The notes beneath the pieces are model-generated. The model worked only from the letters and a program-made list of their open reading frames with translations. It searched no databases and had not been told where the DNA came from. This document shows positions 55,600-64,000 of a stretch of 64,000 bases of DNA, piece by piece. This DNA is from Alcaligenes parafaecalis (GTDB lineage Bacteria > Pseudomonadota > Gammaproteobacteria > Burkholderiales > Burkholderiaceae_B), in NCBI RefSeq assembly GCF_026344135.1, contig NZ_JAPKNA010000001.1:1116001-1180000 (forward strand), in the 5' to 3' direction. A program made the position numbers and the translations under genes. Every line of letters starts with the position of its first letter. Positions within the stretch are counted from its first letter, which is position 1.

Positions 55600-55836
55600 T
55601 TATTCAGCCTGCTCATCCGCAGCCAAAGTAACAGGGCGTGCAGGAACGACGGTAGAGATCGCGTGCTTATACACCATTTGAGTGACTGTATTGCGCAGCA
55701 GTACGACGTACTGATCGAAGGACTCGATCTGACCTTGCAGCTTGATGCCGTTGACCAGGTAGATCGACACAGGGATATGCTCCTTGCGTAGCGCGTTCAA
55801 AAACGGGTCTTGTAGAATTTGCCCTTTATTGCTCAT
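55600..55836 (-). CDS. hfq: RNA chaperone Hfq
   Basis: 78 residues. Sm1 core SNKGQILQDPFLNALRKEH, then the FDQYVVLLRNT and QMVYKHAIST (YKHA) Sm2 motifs. It forms a hexamer that pairs small RNAs with mRNAs. The C-terminal tail after the core is short (about 12 residues), as usual for betaproteobacteria. A 127-base gap to hisC probably contains its promoter. GGAG lies upstream of the ATG. Confidence 0.98.
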   Translation of the reverse strand: MSNKGQILQDPFLNALRKEHIPVSIYLVNGIKLQGQIESFDQYVVLLRNTVTQMVYKHAISTVVPARPVTLAADEQAE

Positions 55837-55963
55837 TGGTGAGGCTCCGGTTATGTTGTTTTTCCAGAAATGGAAGCGAATCCCACTACTTTACCGGGTT
55901 TTCCCTGAATCCGCACGTTCCAAACTGGAGATTTTTATCTAATAGGTGTATATCAGGCGCCGA

Positions 55964-57046
55964 TCAGGCACCTTGCCCTAAAATCTGCCGCAAACTGTTG
56001 CACAGTCGGGCACATTGCTCGGGCGATCCTACGGTAATACGCAAATATTGCTCAATGCGTGGCTGGCGGAAATGGCGCACCAAAACCCCTTGTTCACGCA
56101 AAGCCTGCTGAATACCTGCTGCCGAATGCTTAGGGTGCGTTGCCATCAAAAAGTTCGCTTTGGAAGGCAGAATCTCGAAACCCAATTGCTCCAGATCAGC
56201 ACGCAACTGCTCGCGAGCATCGATCACGGCCTGACACTGGCGTTCAAAGTACTCGGTATCTTTCAGCGAAGCCACGGCACCCACCTGGGCAATCGTGTCC
56301 ATCGGGTAAGAGTTAAAGCTATCCTTGACGCGTTCCAGAGCCTGGATGATCTCGGCGCTGGCCAAGGCATAGCCTACGCGCAGACCGGCCAGAGCACGCG
56401 ACTTGGACATGGTTTGAATCACGACCAGGTTGTCGTACTTTTCCAGCAAGCCCACAGAAGACGTACCGCCGAAATCAACGTAGGCCTCGTCCACCACCAC
56501 CGTGGTATCGGGGTTGGCAGCCAGGATGGCCTCGATGTCCGTCAAGGACAGCGGAATACCAGTAGGCGCATTGGGATTGGCGAAAATAATGCCGGCCGGT
56601 TTCAAGCTGCGCTCGCGCACATAGTCCTGCACATTCAGCGTGAAATCATCGCGCAGCGGCACGATATCAGCCGGGACACCAAAGTACGAACAGTACGTGG
56701 TGTAGAAGCTGTAAGTGATATCGGGTAGCAGTACGGGACGCACACCACGCAGGAACAAGGCGCTGAACACATGGGCCAAGACTTCATCCGAGCCATTGCC
56801 CAAAAAGACATTGTTCGCTTTTACGCCGTGATTATGGGCCACGGCGTCACGCAGTTCCTGCGCGCTGTAGGAGGGGTAAAGACGCAAATCATCGGTCGCC
56901 GCCTGGCGGATCGCTTCCAGCGCCTTGGGCGACGGACCGAAAGGATGTTCGTTTGTGTTCAGCTTCAAGAGGTTATCCAGCTTGACCTGCTCGCCCGGTA
57001 CATAGGGAGAAAGCCCAGCTACATGATCACTCCACAAACGACTCAT
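55964..57046 (-). CDS. hisC: Histidinol-phosphate aminotransferase
   Basis: 360 residues, PLP fold type I. LNTNEHPFGPSPKAL near residue 30, FANPNAPTGIPLS near residue 155, DEAYVDFGG near residue 186 and the PLP lysine in TMSKSRALAGLRVGYA near residue 217 are visible. It transaminates imidazole-acetol phosphate to histidinol phosphate. The ATG shares one base with the der stop (TAATG). It lies outside any main his operon in this window. Confidence 0.95.
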   Translation of the reverse strand: MSRLWSDHVAGLSPYVPGEQVKLDNLLKLNTNEHPFGPSPKALEAIRQAATDDLRLYPSYSAQELRDAVAHNHGVKANNVFLGNGSDEVLAHVFSALFLRGVRPVLLPDITYSFYTTYCSYFGVPADIVPLRDDFTLNVQDYVRERSLKPAGIIFANPNAPTGIPLSLTDIEAILAANPDTTVVVDEAYVDFGGTSSVGLLEKYDNLVVIQTMSKSRALAGLRVGYALASAEIIQALERVKDSFNSYPMDTIAQVGAVASLKDTEYFERQCQAVIDAREQLRADLEQLGFEILPSKANFLMATHPKHSAAGIQQALREQGVLVRHFRQPRIEQYLRITVGSPEQCARLCNSLRQILGQGA

Positions 57047-58404
57047 TACGCATCCTTCAGATAAGGGTTTTTAGATGATTTGAATTCAATGCGTAAAGGC
57101 GTACCTTCCAGCTTGAAGGCCTCGCGAAAACGCGTTTCCAGATAGCGGCGGTAACTGTCCGAAATAGCATCCAGGGCGTTGCCGTGAATCACCACAATCG
57201 GAGGGTTCATGCCACCTTGGTGAGCATACCGCAACTTGGGACGGAAAATGCCTTTGCGTGGCGGCTGTTGCTGTTCCACCGCTTCTTGCATGATGCGAGT
57301 GAGCTTGGGGGTAGACAGCTTGGAGAAAGCAGCAGCATGTGCGGCATTGATCGACTTGAGCACAGGATTGATACCCTGCCCTTTCAGAGCCGACAACGTG
57401 TGCATCTTGGCAAAGTTCAGGAAGCGCAATTTGCGATCAAACTCGCGCTTGATCCACTCGCGCTGGTACTCGTCCAGACCATCCCACTTGTTGATACCCA
57501 CGACCAGCGCACGGCCCGTTTCCACCACAAAGCCCGCAATGCTGGCGTCCTGGTCAGAAATTTCTGTGTGCGCATCAATCATCAGCAAGACCACGTTACA
57601 CGCCTCAATGGCCTGCAAGGTCTTGATAACGGAGAACTTTTCAACAGCCTCGAACACCTTGCCGCGCTTGCGCAGACCGGCGGTATCGATCAGGGTGTAT
57701 TCCACCCCGTTGCGCTCGAATTCGATTTCAATGGCATCGCGAGTCGTACCAGGTTGGTCAAAGGCAATAACGCGCTCTTCACCCACCAGGGTATTGATCA
57801 GGGTGGACTTGCCCACGTTAGGACGGCCCACAATCGCCAGCTTGATACGGTGCTGGAAGTCCTCGTCATCCTGGCCATCGTCTTCAGACTCAGGAGCAGG
57901 AACTTGCTCCAGCGCCAGATTGATCAGCTCTTCCACGCCGTCGCCATGAGAAGCAGAGATCAGGTAAGGCTGACCCAGGCCCAGTTCGTGGAACTCCACG
58001 CCACCGGCCTCGTAACGCATGCCTTCGGCCTTGTTGACGGCCAACAGCACTTTCTGACCCAGCTTGCGCAGCAACTGCGCAATTTCCAGATCCAGCGCAT
58101 TGACGCCTTCACGGGCATCAACCAGGAAGACGACCACATCCGCTTCAGCAATGGCTTGCTGGGTCTGGCGGGCCATTTCCAGCAACATGCCGGTTTTGGC
58201 CACAGGCTCAAAACCGCCCGTATCGACCACGATATAGGGACGGCTACCTACCCGGCCTTCGCCGTAATGACGGTCACGAGTCAGACCAGGGAAGTTCGCC
58301 ACCAGAGCCGCGCGCGAACGCGTCAGGCGGTTGAACAAAGTGGACTTGCCGACGTTGGCACGACCGACCAAAGCCACTACGGGCTTAAAAGAAACGCTTT
58401 TCAA
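57046..58404 (-). CDS. der: GTPase Der (EngA), 50S ribosome assembly
   Basis: 452 residues, with two tandem GTPase domains: GRANVGKSTLFNRL near residue 13 and GRPNVGKSTLINTL near residue 190, each with a G3 DTGG/DTAG and NK.D box, then a KH-like C-terminal domain. Essential for 50S biogenesis. The start is TTG at 58404, overlapping the bamB stop (TTGA); no nearby ATG gives the normal N-terminus KPVVALVGRANVG. Confidence 0.96.
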   Translation of the reverse strand: MKSVSFKPVVALVGRANVGKSTLFNRLTRSRAALVANFPGLTRDRHYGEGRVGSRPYIVVDTGGFEPVAKTGMLLEMARQTQQAIAEADVVVFLVDAREGVNALDLEIAQLLRKLGQKVLLAVNKAEGMRYEAGGVEFHELGLGQPYLISASHGDGVEELINLALEQVPAPESEDDGQDDEDFQHRIKLAIVGRPNVGKSTLINTLVGEERVIAFDQPGTTRDAIEIEFERNGVEYTLIDTAGLRKRGKVFEAVEKFSVIKTLQAIEACNVVLLMIDAHTEISDQDASIAGFVVETGRALVVGINKWDGLDEYQREWIKREFDRKLRFLNFAKMHTLSALKGQGINPVLKSINAAHAAAFSKLSTPKLTRIMQEAVEQQQPPRKGIFRPKLRYAHQGGMNPPIVVIHGNALDAISDSYRRYLETRFREAFKLEGTPLRIEFKSSKNPYLKDA

Positions 58405-59579
58405 TTGATTCCAACCAAGACCAAATTACCATTGCCGGTCTGGACCAGGACCCCACGCGAGGTTCCGACCAAAGGCGACACAATGGCACCACCGCCGACA
58501 CTGACCCGGCCCAACAAGGTGCCGTCCAGTCGCGATAGAAAGTGAACATAGCCTTCCATGTCACCGGCGGCAAGCGCCTGGGGCAGGACGGCCAAAGGAG
58601 CCAGACCACGGTTACGCAAAGCATTCTGCGTCCAGATGGTTTGCCCGTCTGTCATGGCAAACGCTTCAATCTGGTCGCGGCTATTAGCGGCATACAACAT
58701 ATGGTTGTCCGCTGCGATACCGGTACCGGCCGAAAATTCCCTATCCCATACCAGACGACCACCTTGGGAGACGTCAAAGCAGGCAACGCGACCTTGATAG
58801 GTTGCACCGCACAGCAGGGGATCGATGACCTGGGGAGCACCCACGACATCATTAATGCGCTCCAGATCGGTCGCGCCGCGGGAAACAGAAATACTGCCTT
58901 CCCACACCAGATGACCTTGAGCCGCGTCAATCGCCATCAAGCGGCCATTGGGCATACCAGCCAGAAGCAGGCCGTCGATAATGCGCATTTGCATGCTGGT
59001 TTTCAGCGACAAGGCTGGACCGGGACGCTGCAGGCTCCAGCGCAGATCACCGGTGCTGGCGTCAAAGGCTTGCAGGCGGTAATCGCTGGTGCGAACCACT
59101 ACGACACCGGCACCAACAGCAGGAGGCACATTCACGGCGCTGCTGCTACGGCTGCGCCACAATTCCTTGCCCGAGTCGTCAAACGCAATCACGTTGCCGT
59201 CCACCGAAGCAACCGCAGTCACTACACCGTCCGAACCGGCTCCGGCTGTCAGCTTCTTGCCCGCGTTGGTCGACCACTGCACACGACCCGTTTCCAGATC
59301 TACCTTGCTGACCTGACCGGATACGGCGGCTGCATAGACCGAGGAACCGGTCAACTGAGGTGCAAAGCCTGAATCCGCACCGCTACCAATGGATGTGCTC
59401 CAGCTAATCTTGGCGGCCACACCCGGTGTGTACTCCGTCAAAGGAGTCGGTTCAAAGCGAGGGTCCTTGCTGGAGAACATGGAGCAACCGGCCAAAGCGG
59501 TCAGGCTCAGAGCCAGTGCGCTCAAGCGCAGTGCACGCATGGCAGACGATGGGGATTTGCGAATAGAAGGAAGAGACAT
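58401..59579 (-). CDS. bamB: Outer membrane protein assembly factor BamB
   Basis: 392 residues. Lipoprotein signal with lipobox LTALAGCS, so Cys32 is the lipidated residue. The mature protein is an eight-bladed beta-propeller with PQQ-like repeats such as DLRWSLQRPG and GHLVWEGSIS. It is the lipoprotein of the BAM complex that inserts outer-membrane beta-barrels. A GGAGC ribosome site 8 bases upstream supports the ATG at 59579. It lies 3 bases after yfgM and overlaps der by four bases. Confidence 0.94.
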   Translation of the reverse strand: MSLPSIRKSPSSAMRALRLSALALSLTALAGCSMFSSKDPRFEPTPLTEYTPGVAAKISWSTSIGSGADSGFAPQLTGSSVYAAAVSGQVSKVDLETGRVQWSTNAGKKLTAGAGSDGVVTAVASVDGNVIAFDDSGKELWRSRSSSAVNVPPAVGAGVVVVRTSDYRLQAFDASTGDLRWSLQRPGPALSLKTSMQMRIIDGLLLAGMPNGRLMAIDAAQGHLVWEGSISVSRGATDLERINDVVGAPQVIDPLLCGATYQGRVACFDVSQGGRLVWDREFSAGTGIAADNHMLYAANSRDQIEAFAMTDGQTIWTQNALRNRGLAPLAVLPQALAAGDMEGYVHFLSRLDGTLLGRVSVGGGAIVSPLVGTSRGVLVQTGNGNLVLVGIN

Positions 59580-59582
59580 GAA

Positions 59583-60218
59583 TTAAGCTCCTGCCAGGGC
59601 ATCAAGTTTGATCTGTACCAACTGGGAAATAGGGTCTTGCTTGAGCAACTCCACAGCCTGTTTCCAGGCCTCGCGCGCTGCATCGTTCTGTCCTTGAGCG
59701 GCCAGAATATCGCCTTTGCGATCTGCAAACAGACCGGCAAAGCTGGCAGGAGGGTTCGTCAACTGAGCCAGGGCATCGTCGTAATTCTTCTGTTCCAGCA
59801 AAATACCGGCCAGACGCAGGCGTGCCAGCGGAGTCAGGGCTGGGTCGTGGTTGGTTTTGACCATCCACTCCAGTTGCTCACGAGCAGGCGTCAGATTGCC
59901 ACGCTGCTGCAAAGCCTGGGCAGCCAGCAAAACACCACGAGAGGTGTAGCCGGACTTGGGGAAATCGTTACGCAAGGTCGTGCTGGCTGCTAGCACGCGG
60001 GCATCGGCCTCTTCGCCAGTCTGGGCAGCCGCGCTTTCCAGTGCCTCAAAGTAACCCATGGCCTGTCCTGCCTGATGGCCCTGATACCACTGCCAACCGC
60101 GCCAACCTGCTACCGCCGCCAAAGCGACAAACGCCAGCACAATGCACAAGGTGCCCCAGCGGTCCCACCATGCCCGCATGGCATCTAGTTTTTCCTGTTC
60201 TTCAAGATCGTAGGCCAT
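59583..60218 (-). CDS. YfgM-like TPR membrane protein
   Basis: 211 residues. Short cytoplasmic N-terminus (AYDLEEQEKLDAMRAWWDRWG), one membrane helix near residues 23-43, then a periplasmic tetratricopeptide-like region. In E. coli YfgM associates with the SecYEG translocon and periplasmic chaperones, and here the same gene neighbours bamB. I chose the ATG at 60218, 8 bases after AAGGA; a TTG at 60224 is less likely. It starts two bases after the hisS stop. Confidence 0.88.
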   Translation of the reverse strand: MAYDLEEQEKLDAMRAWWDRWGTLCIVLAFVALAAVAGWRGWQWYQGHQAGQAMGYFEALESAAAQTGEEADARVLAASTTLRNDFPKSGYTSRGVLLAAQALQQRGNLTPAREQLEWMVKTNHDPALTPLARLRLAGILLEQKNYDDALAQLTNPPASFAGLFADRKGDILAAQGQNDAAREAWKQAVELLKQDPISQLVQIKLDALAGA

Positions 60219-60220
60219 GC

Positions 60221-61504
60221 TCAAATCCTTGCTGACAAAACACTGGCGAGTTCAGAAAAATCAACAGACTGTTGTTGCTCGGCGCCATCCGCAGCACGCA
60301 ACCATTTCACACTGGCCTGTTCGTTTTGGAGTTCATCGTCACCCAAAATCACGGCAGCCTGCGCGCCACTGGCATCAGCCCGTTTGAACTGGGACTTGAA
60401 GCCACTGGAGCCTGCGTGGACAATCACCTGCAAACCGGCATCACGCAATTGCTCGGCCAAGAGCGAAGCTTTGCGTTGCGCCGCCTCGCCTTGATGAACC
60501 ATATATACCTGGCATTCGGGGATGGCTGCCTGCTCACCATCTTGCGAGCACAGATCCAGCAAACGCTCCATACCGATAGCAAAGCCGACGGCTGGAGAGG
60601 GTTTGCCACCCATCAATTCGATCAGGCCGTCGTAACGGCCACCACCGCACACCGTACCTTGCGCACCCAGACGGTCAGTTACCCACTCGAACACGGTCAA
60701 GTTGTAGTAATCCAGACCACGCACCAGACGCGGGTTCAGTGTGTAAGCAATACCGGCATCGTCCAGACGGTCGCACACGCCCTGGAAGTGAGCACGAGAC
60801 TCCTCGCCCAGGAAGTCGAACAGGCGTGGGGCCGCATTTGCCATTTCCTGCATGGCCGGATTTTTTGTATCCAGCACACGCAAGGGATTGGTGTACATAC
60901 GACGCTGGGCTTCTTCATCCAGTACGTCTTTATGCGCTTCCAGGTGTTCGATCAAGGCTGCACGATGAGCCGCGCGCTCTTCAGCCTGCCCCAGGGAATT
61001 GAGTTCCAGACGGATATCCGTCAGACCCAGTTTTTTCCACAAACGAGCCAGCATCACGATCAGTTCGGCATCCACATCCGGGCCGGGCAAACCCAAGGCT
61101 TCCACGTCGATCTGGTGGAACTGGCGATAGCGGCCACGCTGCGGGCGCTCGTGACGGAACACGGGGCCCAGCGCATACACGCGATGTGGCCGATCGTACA
61201 AAAGATTATGTTCGATAGTGGCGCGCACCATGCCCGCCGTAAATTCGGGGCGCATGGTGAGCTTGTCGCCGTTCAGCGAGTCGGTAAAGGAATACATTTC
61301 CTTTTCGACAATATCGGTGACCTCACCAATACCACGGGCAAACAACTGGGTATGTTCCAGTACGGGCGTACGCATATTGCGATAGCCATAACTGGCCAAC
61401 CATTCCCGCACAAGAGCCTCCAGGGCTTCCCACTGTGCGCTTTCACCCGGTAAGGTGTCTTTCATGCCCGTCAGGGCGCGGAGCTTTTGAAACTGCTGCG
61501 TCAT
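60221..61504 (-). CDS. hisS: Histidyl-tRNA synthetase
   Basis: 427 residues. Class II motifs: motif 1 near residue 45, motif 2 in GPVFRHERPQRGRYRQFHQ near residue 117, and histidine-specific LVRGLDYYNLTVFEW near residue 262, plus a motif 3 GFAIGMERLL near residue 315. The anticodon-binding domain forms the last 100 residues. The ATG at 61504 begins the family N-terminus. It is 42 bases behind ispG. Confidence 0.97.
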   Translation of the reverse strand: MTQQFQKLRALTGMKDTLPGESAQWEALEALVREWLASYGYRNMRTPVLEHTQLFARGIGEVTDIVEKEMYSFTDSLNGDKLTMRPEFTAGMVRATIEHNLLYDRPHRVYALGPVFRHERPQRGRYRQFHQIDVEALGLPGPDVDAELIVMLARLWKKLGLTDIRLELNSLGQAEERAAHRAALIEHLEAHKDVLDEEAQRRMYTNPLRVLDTKNPAMQEMANAAPRLFDFLGEESRAHFQGVCDRLDDAGIAYTLNPRLVRGLDYYNLTVFEWVTDRLGAQGTVCGGGRYDGLIELMGGKPSPAVGFAIGMERLLDLCSQDGEQAAIPECQVYMVHQGEAAQRKASLLAEQLRDAGLQVIVHAGSSGFKSQFKRADASGAQAAVILGDDELQNEQASVKWLRAADGAEQQQSVDFSELASVLSARI

Positions 61505-61546
61505 AATTCTAATGGTTTGCTCGCCATAGACTGACAAGCGTGTTGA

Positions 61547-62833
61547 TCAAGCCGTTGATGTTTTGCCGTAGCGGCGCTCAACGTAATTCTGGACAATGGT
61601 CTGAAATTCCTGAGCGATAGTATCACCCTTCAGGGTAACGACCCGCTCGCCGTCCACATAGACCGGTGCCGAAGGCACTTCCCCGGTTCCCGGCAAACTG
61701 ATGCCAATATCGGCGTGACGGCTTTCCCCCGGACCATTGACCACACAGCCCATCACCGCGACGTTCATGGTTTCCACGCCGGGATACTGATCTTTCCAGA
61801 CAGGCATCTGGTCACGCAAATAGCTTTGAATATCATTGGCCAGTTCCTGGAACACCGTGCTGCTGGTGCGACCACAACCTGGACATGCCACCACCATAGG
61901 AGTGAAGGCGCGCAGACCCATGGTCTGCAAGATTTCCTGCGCCACCACCACTTCACGGGAGCGATCGCCACCGGGTTCGGGGGTCAGGGAAATACGAATG
62001 GTGTCGCCAATGCCTTGCTGCAGCAAGACCGACAAGGCGGCGGTCGAGGCCACAATGCCTTTGCTGCCCATCCCCGCTTCGGTCAAACCCAGATGCAAGG
62101 CGTAATCGCAACGCGCGGACAAATCCTGATAAACAGTAATCAAGTCCTGTACATGGCTGACTTTGCACGACAGCACAATACGTTTACCGTCCAGACCCAA
62201 TTCTTCGGCACGCTGGGCATTGCTGATGGCAGAAAACACCAGGGCATCACGCATGACAGCCTGTGCCGTCCAGGGATTCGCCCGTTCGTTGTTCTCGTCC
62301 ATCATGCGTGCCATCAGCTCGTGATCCAGGCTGCCCCAGTTCACGCCAATGCGTACGGCCTTGTCATAGCGGCAGGCAATCTCGATCATCTTGGCGAAGT
62401 TGTCGTCCCTGCGCTTGCCACCACCCATATTGCCCGGATTGATCCGGTACTTGGACAAGGCTTGCGCGCACTCAGGGAAGTCCGCCAGCAGTTTGTGGCC
62501 GTTGTAATGAAAGTCCCCCACCAAGGGAACATTCACACCCATCCGGTCCAGTTGTTCACGGATAGCCGGAACCTCCCGGGCCGCTTCGGGAGTGTTAACG
62601 GTAATACGCACCAGCTCGGAACCAGCACGCGCCAGCTCTTTAACCTGAATGGCAGTTGCAATGGCATCGACCGTATCGGTGTTGGTCATGGACTGAACCA
62701 CCACCGGCGCCGAGCCCCCCAGTTTCACCACATGATTGCCCCAACGCACGTCAACCTTACGCGTTACCCGCTTGGGTTGGGCACCCACCGGCAAGGGTTG
62801 GCAAGCAGAGGGAGTTTCTGGGCCCTGCGTCAT
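61547..62833 (-). CDS. ispG: 4-hydroxy-3-methylbut-2-enyl diphosphate synthase (flavodoxin/ferredoxin)
   Basis: 428 residues. [4Fe-4S] cysteines are visible in VACPGCGRTSS near residue 305 and in GCVVNGPGESRHADIG near residue 355, with the catalytic Glu in NGPGE. N-terminal QSMTNTDTVDA is the TIM-barrel start. It catalyses the penultimate step of the non-mevalonate isoprenoid pathway. The ATG at 62833 overlaps the rodZ stop (ATGA) and is preferred over a TTG 21 bases upstream. Confidence 0.96.
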   Translation of the reverse strand: MTQGPETPSACQPLPVGAQPKRVTRKVDVRWGNHVVKLGGSAPVVVQSMTNTDTVDAIATAIQVKELARAGSELVRITVNTPEAAREVPAIREQLDRMGVNVPLVGDFHYNGHKLLADFPECAQALSKYRINPGNMGGGKRRDDNFAKMIEIACRYDKAVRIGVNWGSLDHELMARMMDENNERANPWTAQAVMRDALVFSAISNAQRAEELGLDGKRIVLSCKVSHVQDLITVYQDLSARCDYALHLGLTEAGMGSKGIVASTAALSVLLQQGIGDTIRISLTPEPGGDRSREVVVAQEILQTMGLRAFTPMVVACPGCGRTSSTVFQELANDIQSYLRDQMPVWKDQYPGVETMNVAVMGCVVNGPGESRHADIGISLPGTGEVPSAPVYVDGERVVTLKGDTIAQEFQTIVQNYVERRYGKTSTA

Positions 62834-63324
62834 TTCTTCAAATCCTTGAGCCAATCAAATACCAGCCATTCCTGGGGAATCCAGCCCCGATCAATGGCGT
62901 AAAAACCAGCGACCAACAACAACACAACAATGATCAGAATCCAGATCCAGCCAAAACCGCCACGGGAATCGGCATACAGGCTCAAATCCGCACTGGACAG
63001 GCCCGAACCGGACTGACTGCGGGGCACGGGCTTGGGCGCGGCCGTATCACTGACCTGCGCTTCCAGCATGACCAGTACAGCGGACACATCCGCCTCCAGA
63101 AAGCGCGCGTAATTGCGCACCATGCCACGCAAGGGCTGCCCACCGGGCAACTGGTCCCATTCCTGGGCCTCCAGGGCCTCTAGCTGGCGAACCGAAAACT
63201 TCAAGCGCGTGGAGGCTTCGTTCAGCGAACAGGATCGCGCCAGACGCAGTTCACGCAATGTAGGGCCTACACCTGAGCCCGTTTCCGGAGCCGATTGGTT
63301 GGAGGGGACCAGAGTCTCGCTCAT
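62830..63324 (-). CDS. rodZ: RodZ-like helix-turn-helix membrane protein, short form
   Basis: 164 residues. Residues about 22-85 form the RodZ helix-turn-helix (LRELRLARSCSLNEASTRL, then VRQLEALEAQEWDQLPGG and VRNYARFLEAD). A membrane helix runs at about 126-147 (IWILIIVVLLLVAGF). Only about 17 residues follow it, so the periplasmic beta domain of full-length RodZ (over 300 residues in E. coli) is absent. It may still anchor MreB through its cytoplasmic part. It overlaps both rlmN and ispG by four bases. Confidence 0.85.
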   Translation of the reverse strand: MSETLVPSNQSAPETGSGVGPTLRELRLARSCSLNEASTRLKFSVRQLEALEAQEWDQLPGGQPLRGMVRNYARFLEADVSAVLVMLEAQVSDTAAPKPVPRSQSGSGLSSADLSLYADSRGGFGWIWILIIVVLLLVAGFYAIDRGWIPQEWLVFDWLKDLKK

Positions 63325-64000
63325 GCACGTTCCTGTTTGATTTGAATAACAGCACGATCAGGCAAACGCTGTTCTATACGGGTGCGATCACGAATATCGC
63401 CCGCCAACTGTCCGCAAGCGGCAGCAATGTCATCGCCGCGCGTCTTGCGTACTGTGGTTACCACCCCACCATCCATCAGCCTTTGGGCAAATTGTTTGAC
63501 CCGTGCTGCTGAGGAGCGTTTCAGACCGGACTGCGGAAAAGGATTGAAAGGAATCAAATTAAATTTACAACGCACGATACGTGCAATATCCAACAGTTCC
63601 TGCGCATGCTGGTCGGTATCGTTAATCCCGTCCAGCATGATGTATTCAAACGTGATGAAGTCACGCGGGGCGTGCTCCAGATAGCGATTACAGGCATCCA
63701 AAAGCTCGGCCAGCGGGTACTTCTTGTTCAGCGGCACCAGACGGTCGCGCAAGGCATCGTTAGGAGCATGCAGCGAGACGGCCAGCGCCACCGGGCAATC
63801 CTGGGCCAGACGGTCCATCATGGGCACCACGCCGGAGGTCGAAACCGTCACACGGCGGCGCGACAGGCCGTAGGCATTATCGTCCAGCATCAGGCGCAAG
63901 GCACCGAGCACCTGATCATAATTGAGCAAGGGTTCGCCCATGCCCATCATGACCACATTGCTGATGACGCGCGTACTGGTTTGCTCGGCATCGCCAATGC
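63321..64000 (-). CDS. rlmN: Dual-specificity 23S rRNA/tRNA A2-methyltransferase RlmN, C-terminal part
   Basis: The frame stays open from the window edge (IGDAEQTSTRVISNV) to the stop, about 225 residues. VVMMGMGEPLLNYDQV and RRRVTVSTSGVVPMMDRL are characteristic of the radical-SAM enzyme RlmN, as is the C-terminal VVTTVRKTRGDDIAAACGQL, which carries a redox-active Cys. It methylates A2503 of 23S rRNA and A37 of some tRNAs. The cluster-binding CxxxCxxC is outside the window. It overlaps rodZ by four bases. Confidence 0.95.
   Translation of the reverse strand, partial: IGDAEQTSTRVISNVVMMGMGEPLLNYDQVLGALRLMLDDNAYGLSRRRVTVSTSGVVPMMDRLAQDCPVALAVSLHAPNDALRDRLVPLNKKYPLAELLDACNRYLEHAPRDFITFEYIMLDGINDTDQHAQELLDIARIVRCKFNLIPFNPFPQSGLKRSSAARVKQFAQRLMDGGVVTTVRKTRGDDIAAACGQLAGDIRDRTRIEQRLPDRAVIQIKQERA

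Noticed and set aside
57184..58545. 453-codon plus-strand frame opposite der and bamB
   Set aside because: Spans the antisense of two certain genes and shows no domain.

Overview
The window looks like chromosomal DNA of a betaproteobacterium of the family Alcaligenaceae, probably an Alcaligenes-like species. The evidence is the order rlmN-rodZ-ispG-hisS-yfgM-bamB-der-hisC-hfq-hflX-hflK-hflC-hisZ-purA, the rpsU-dnaG-rpoD block, a HisZ-type histidine biosynthesis regulator, a lysine/alanine-rich N-terminal extension on RpoD, and high-GC coding DNA throughout. I inferred the species from gene order and protein character, not from a database search. No rRNA, tRNA, insertion sequence, prophage or CRISPR array was seen.

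Layout. 1-5.3 kb: a LodA/LodB-type quinoprotein amino-acid oxidase pair in which the oxidase carries a Tat signal, a short prepilin peptidase, and an exported DUF4139 protein. 5.3-12.4 kb: a LysR regulator and a divergent five-gene 2-aminoethylphosphonate (AEP) operon (ATPase, fused double permease, PhnX hydrolase, binding protein, FAD amine oxidase). It ends in a strong terminator and has no PhnW transaminase. 12.5-19.1 kb: housekeeping and stress genes (XRE-cupin/GNAT pair, dienelactone hydrolase, GST, OsmC, pirin, AlkB, deaminated-glutathione amidase), with a probable structured small RNA between the GST and OsmC genes. 19.1-20.2 kb: an AT-rich stretch without a credible protein gene but with minus-strand terminators.

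20.2-26.9 kb: transporters and regulators (MFS exporter, NimT/NimR-like pair, BenE, DUF3008, a lone PxpA coupled to a LysR). 27.1-33.2 kb: a purine catabolic operon, xdhA-xdhB-xdhC-guaD, turning guanine into xanthine and then urate. 33.4-36.8 kb: a membrane methyltransferase-like protein followed by an OmpR/EnvZ-class two-component system. 36.8-43.9 kb: an uncharacterised cassette with an AtoE-type carboxylate transporter, a 1149-residue molybdopterin oxidoreductase fused to an FAD/NAD/[2Fe-2S] reductase, and an ornithine-cyclodeaminase-family protein, all divergent from a LysR. This is the best candidate in the window for an undescribed pathway.

44.0-64.0 kb: conserved core genes, all on the minus strand. 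They cover the macromolecular synthesis block (rpsU-dnaG-rpoD), purA with a phosphoribosyltransferase, hisZ, the HflK/HflC protease-modulating complex with HflX and Hfq, and the long hisC-der-bamB-yfgM-hisS-ispG-rodZ-rlmN run. Many junctions here are 1-4 base overlaps, and dnaG, der and hflX appear to start at TTG codons.
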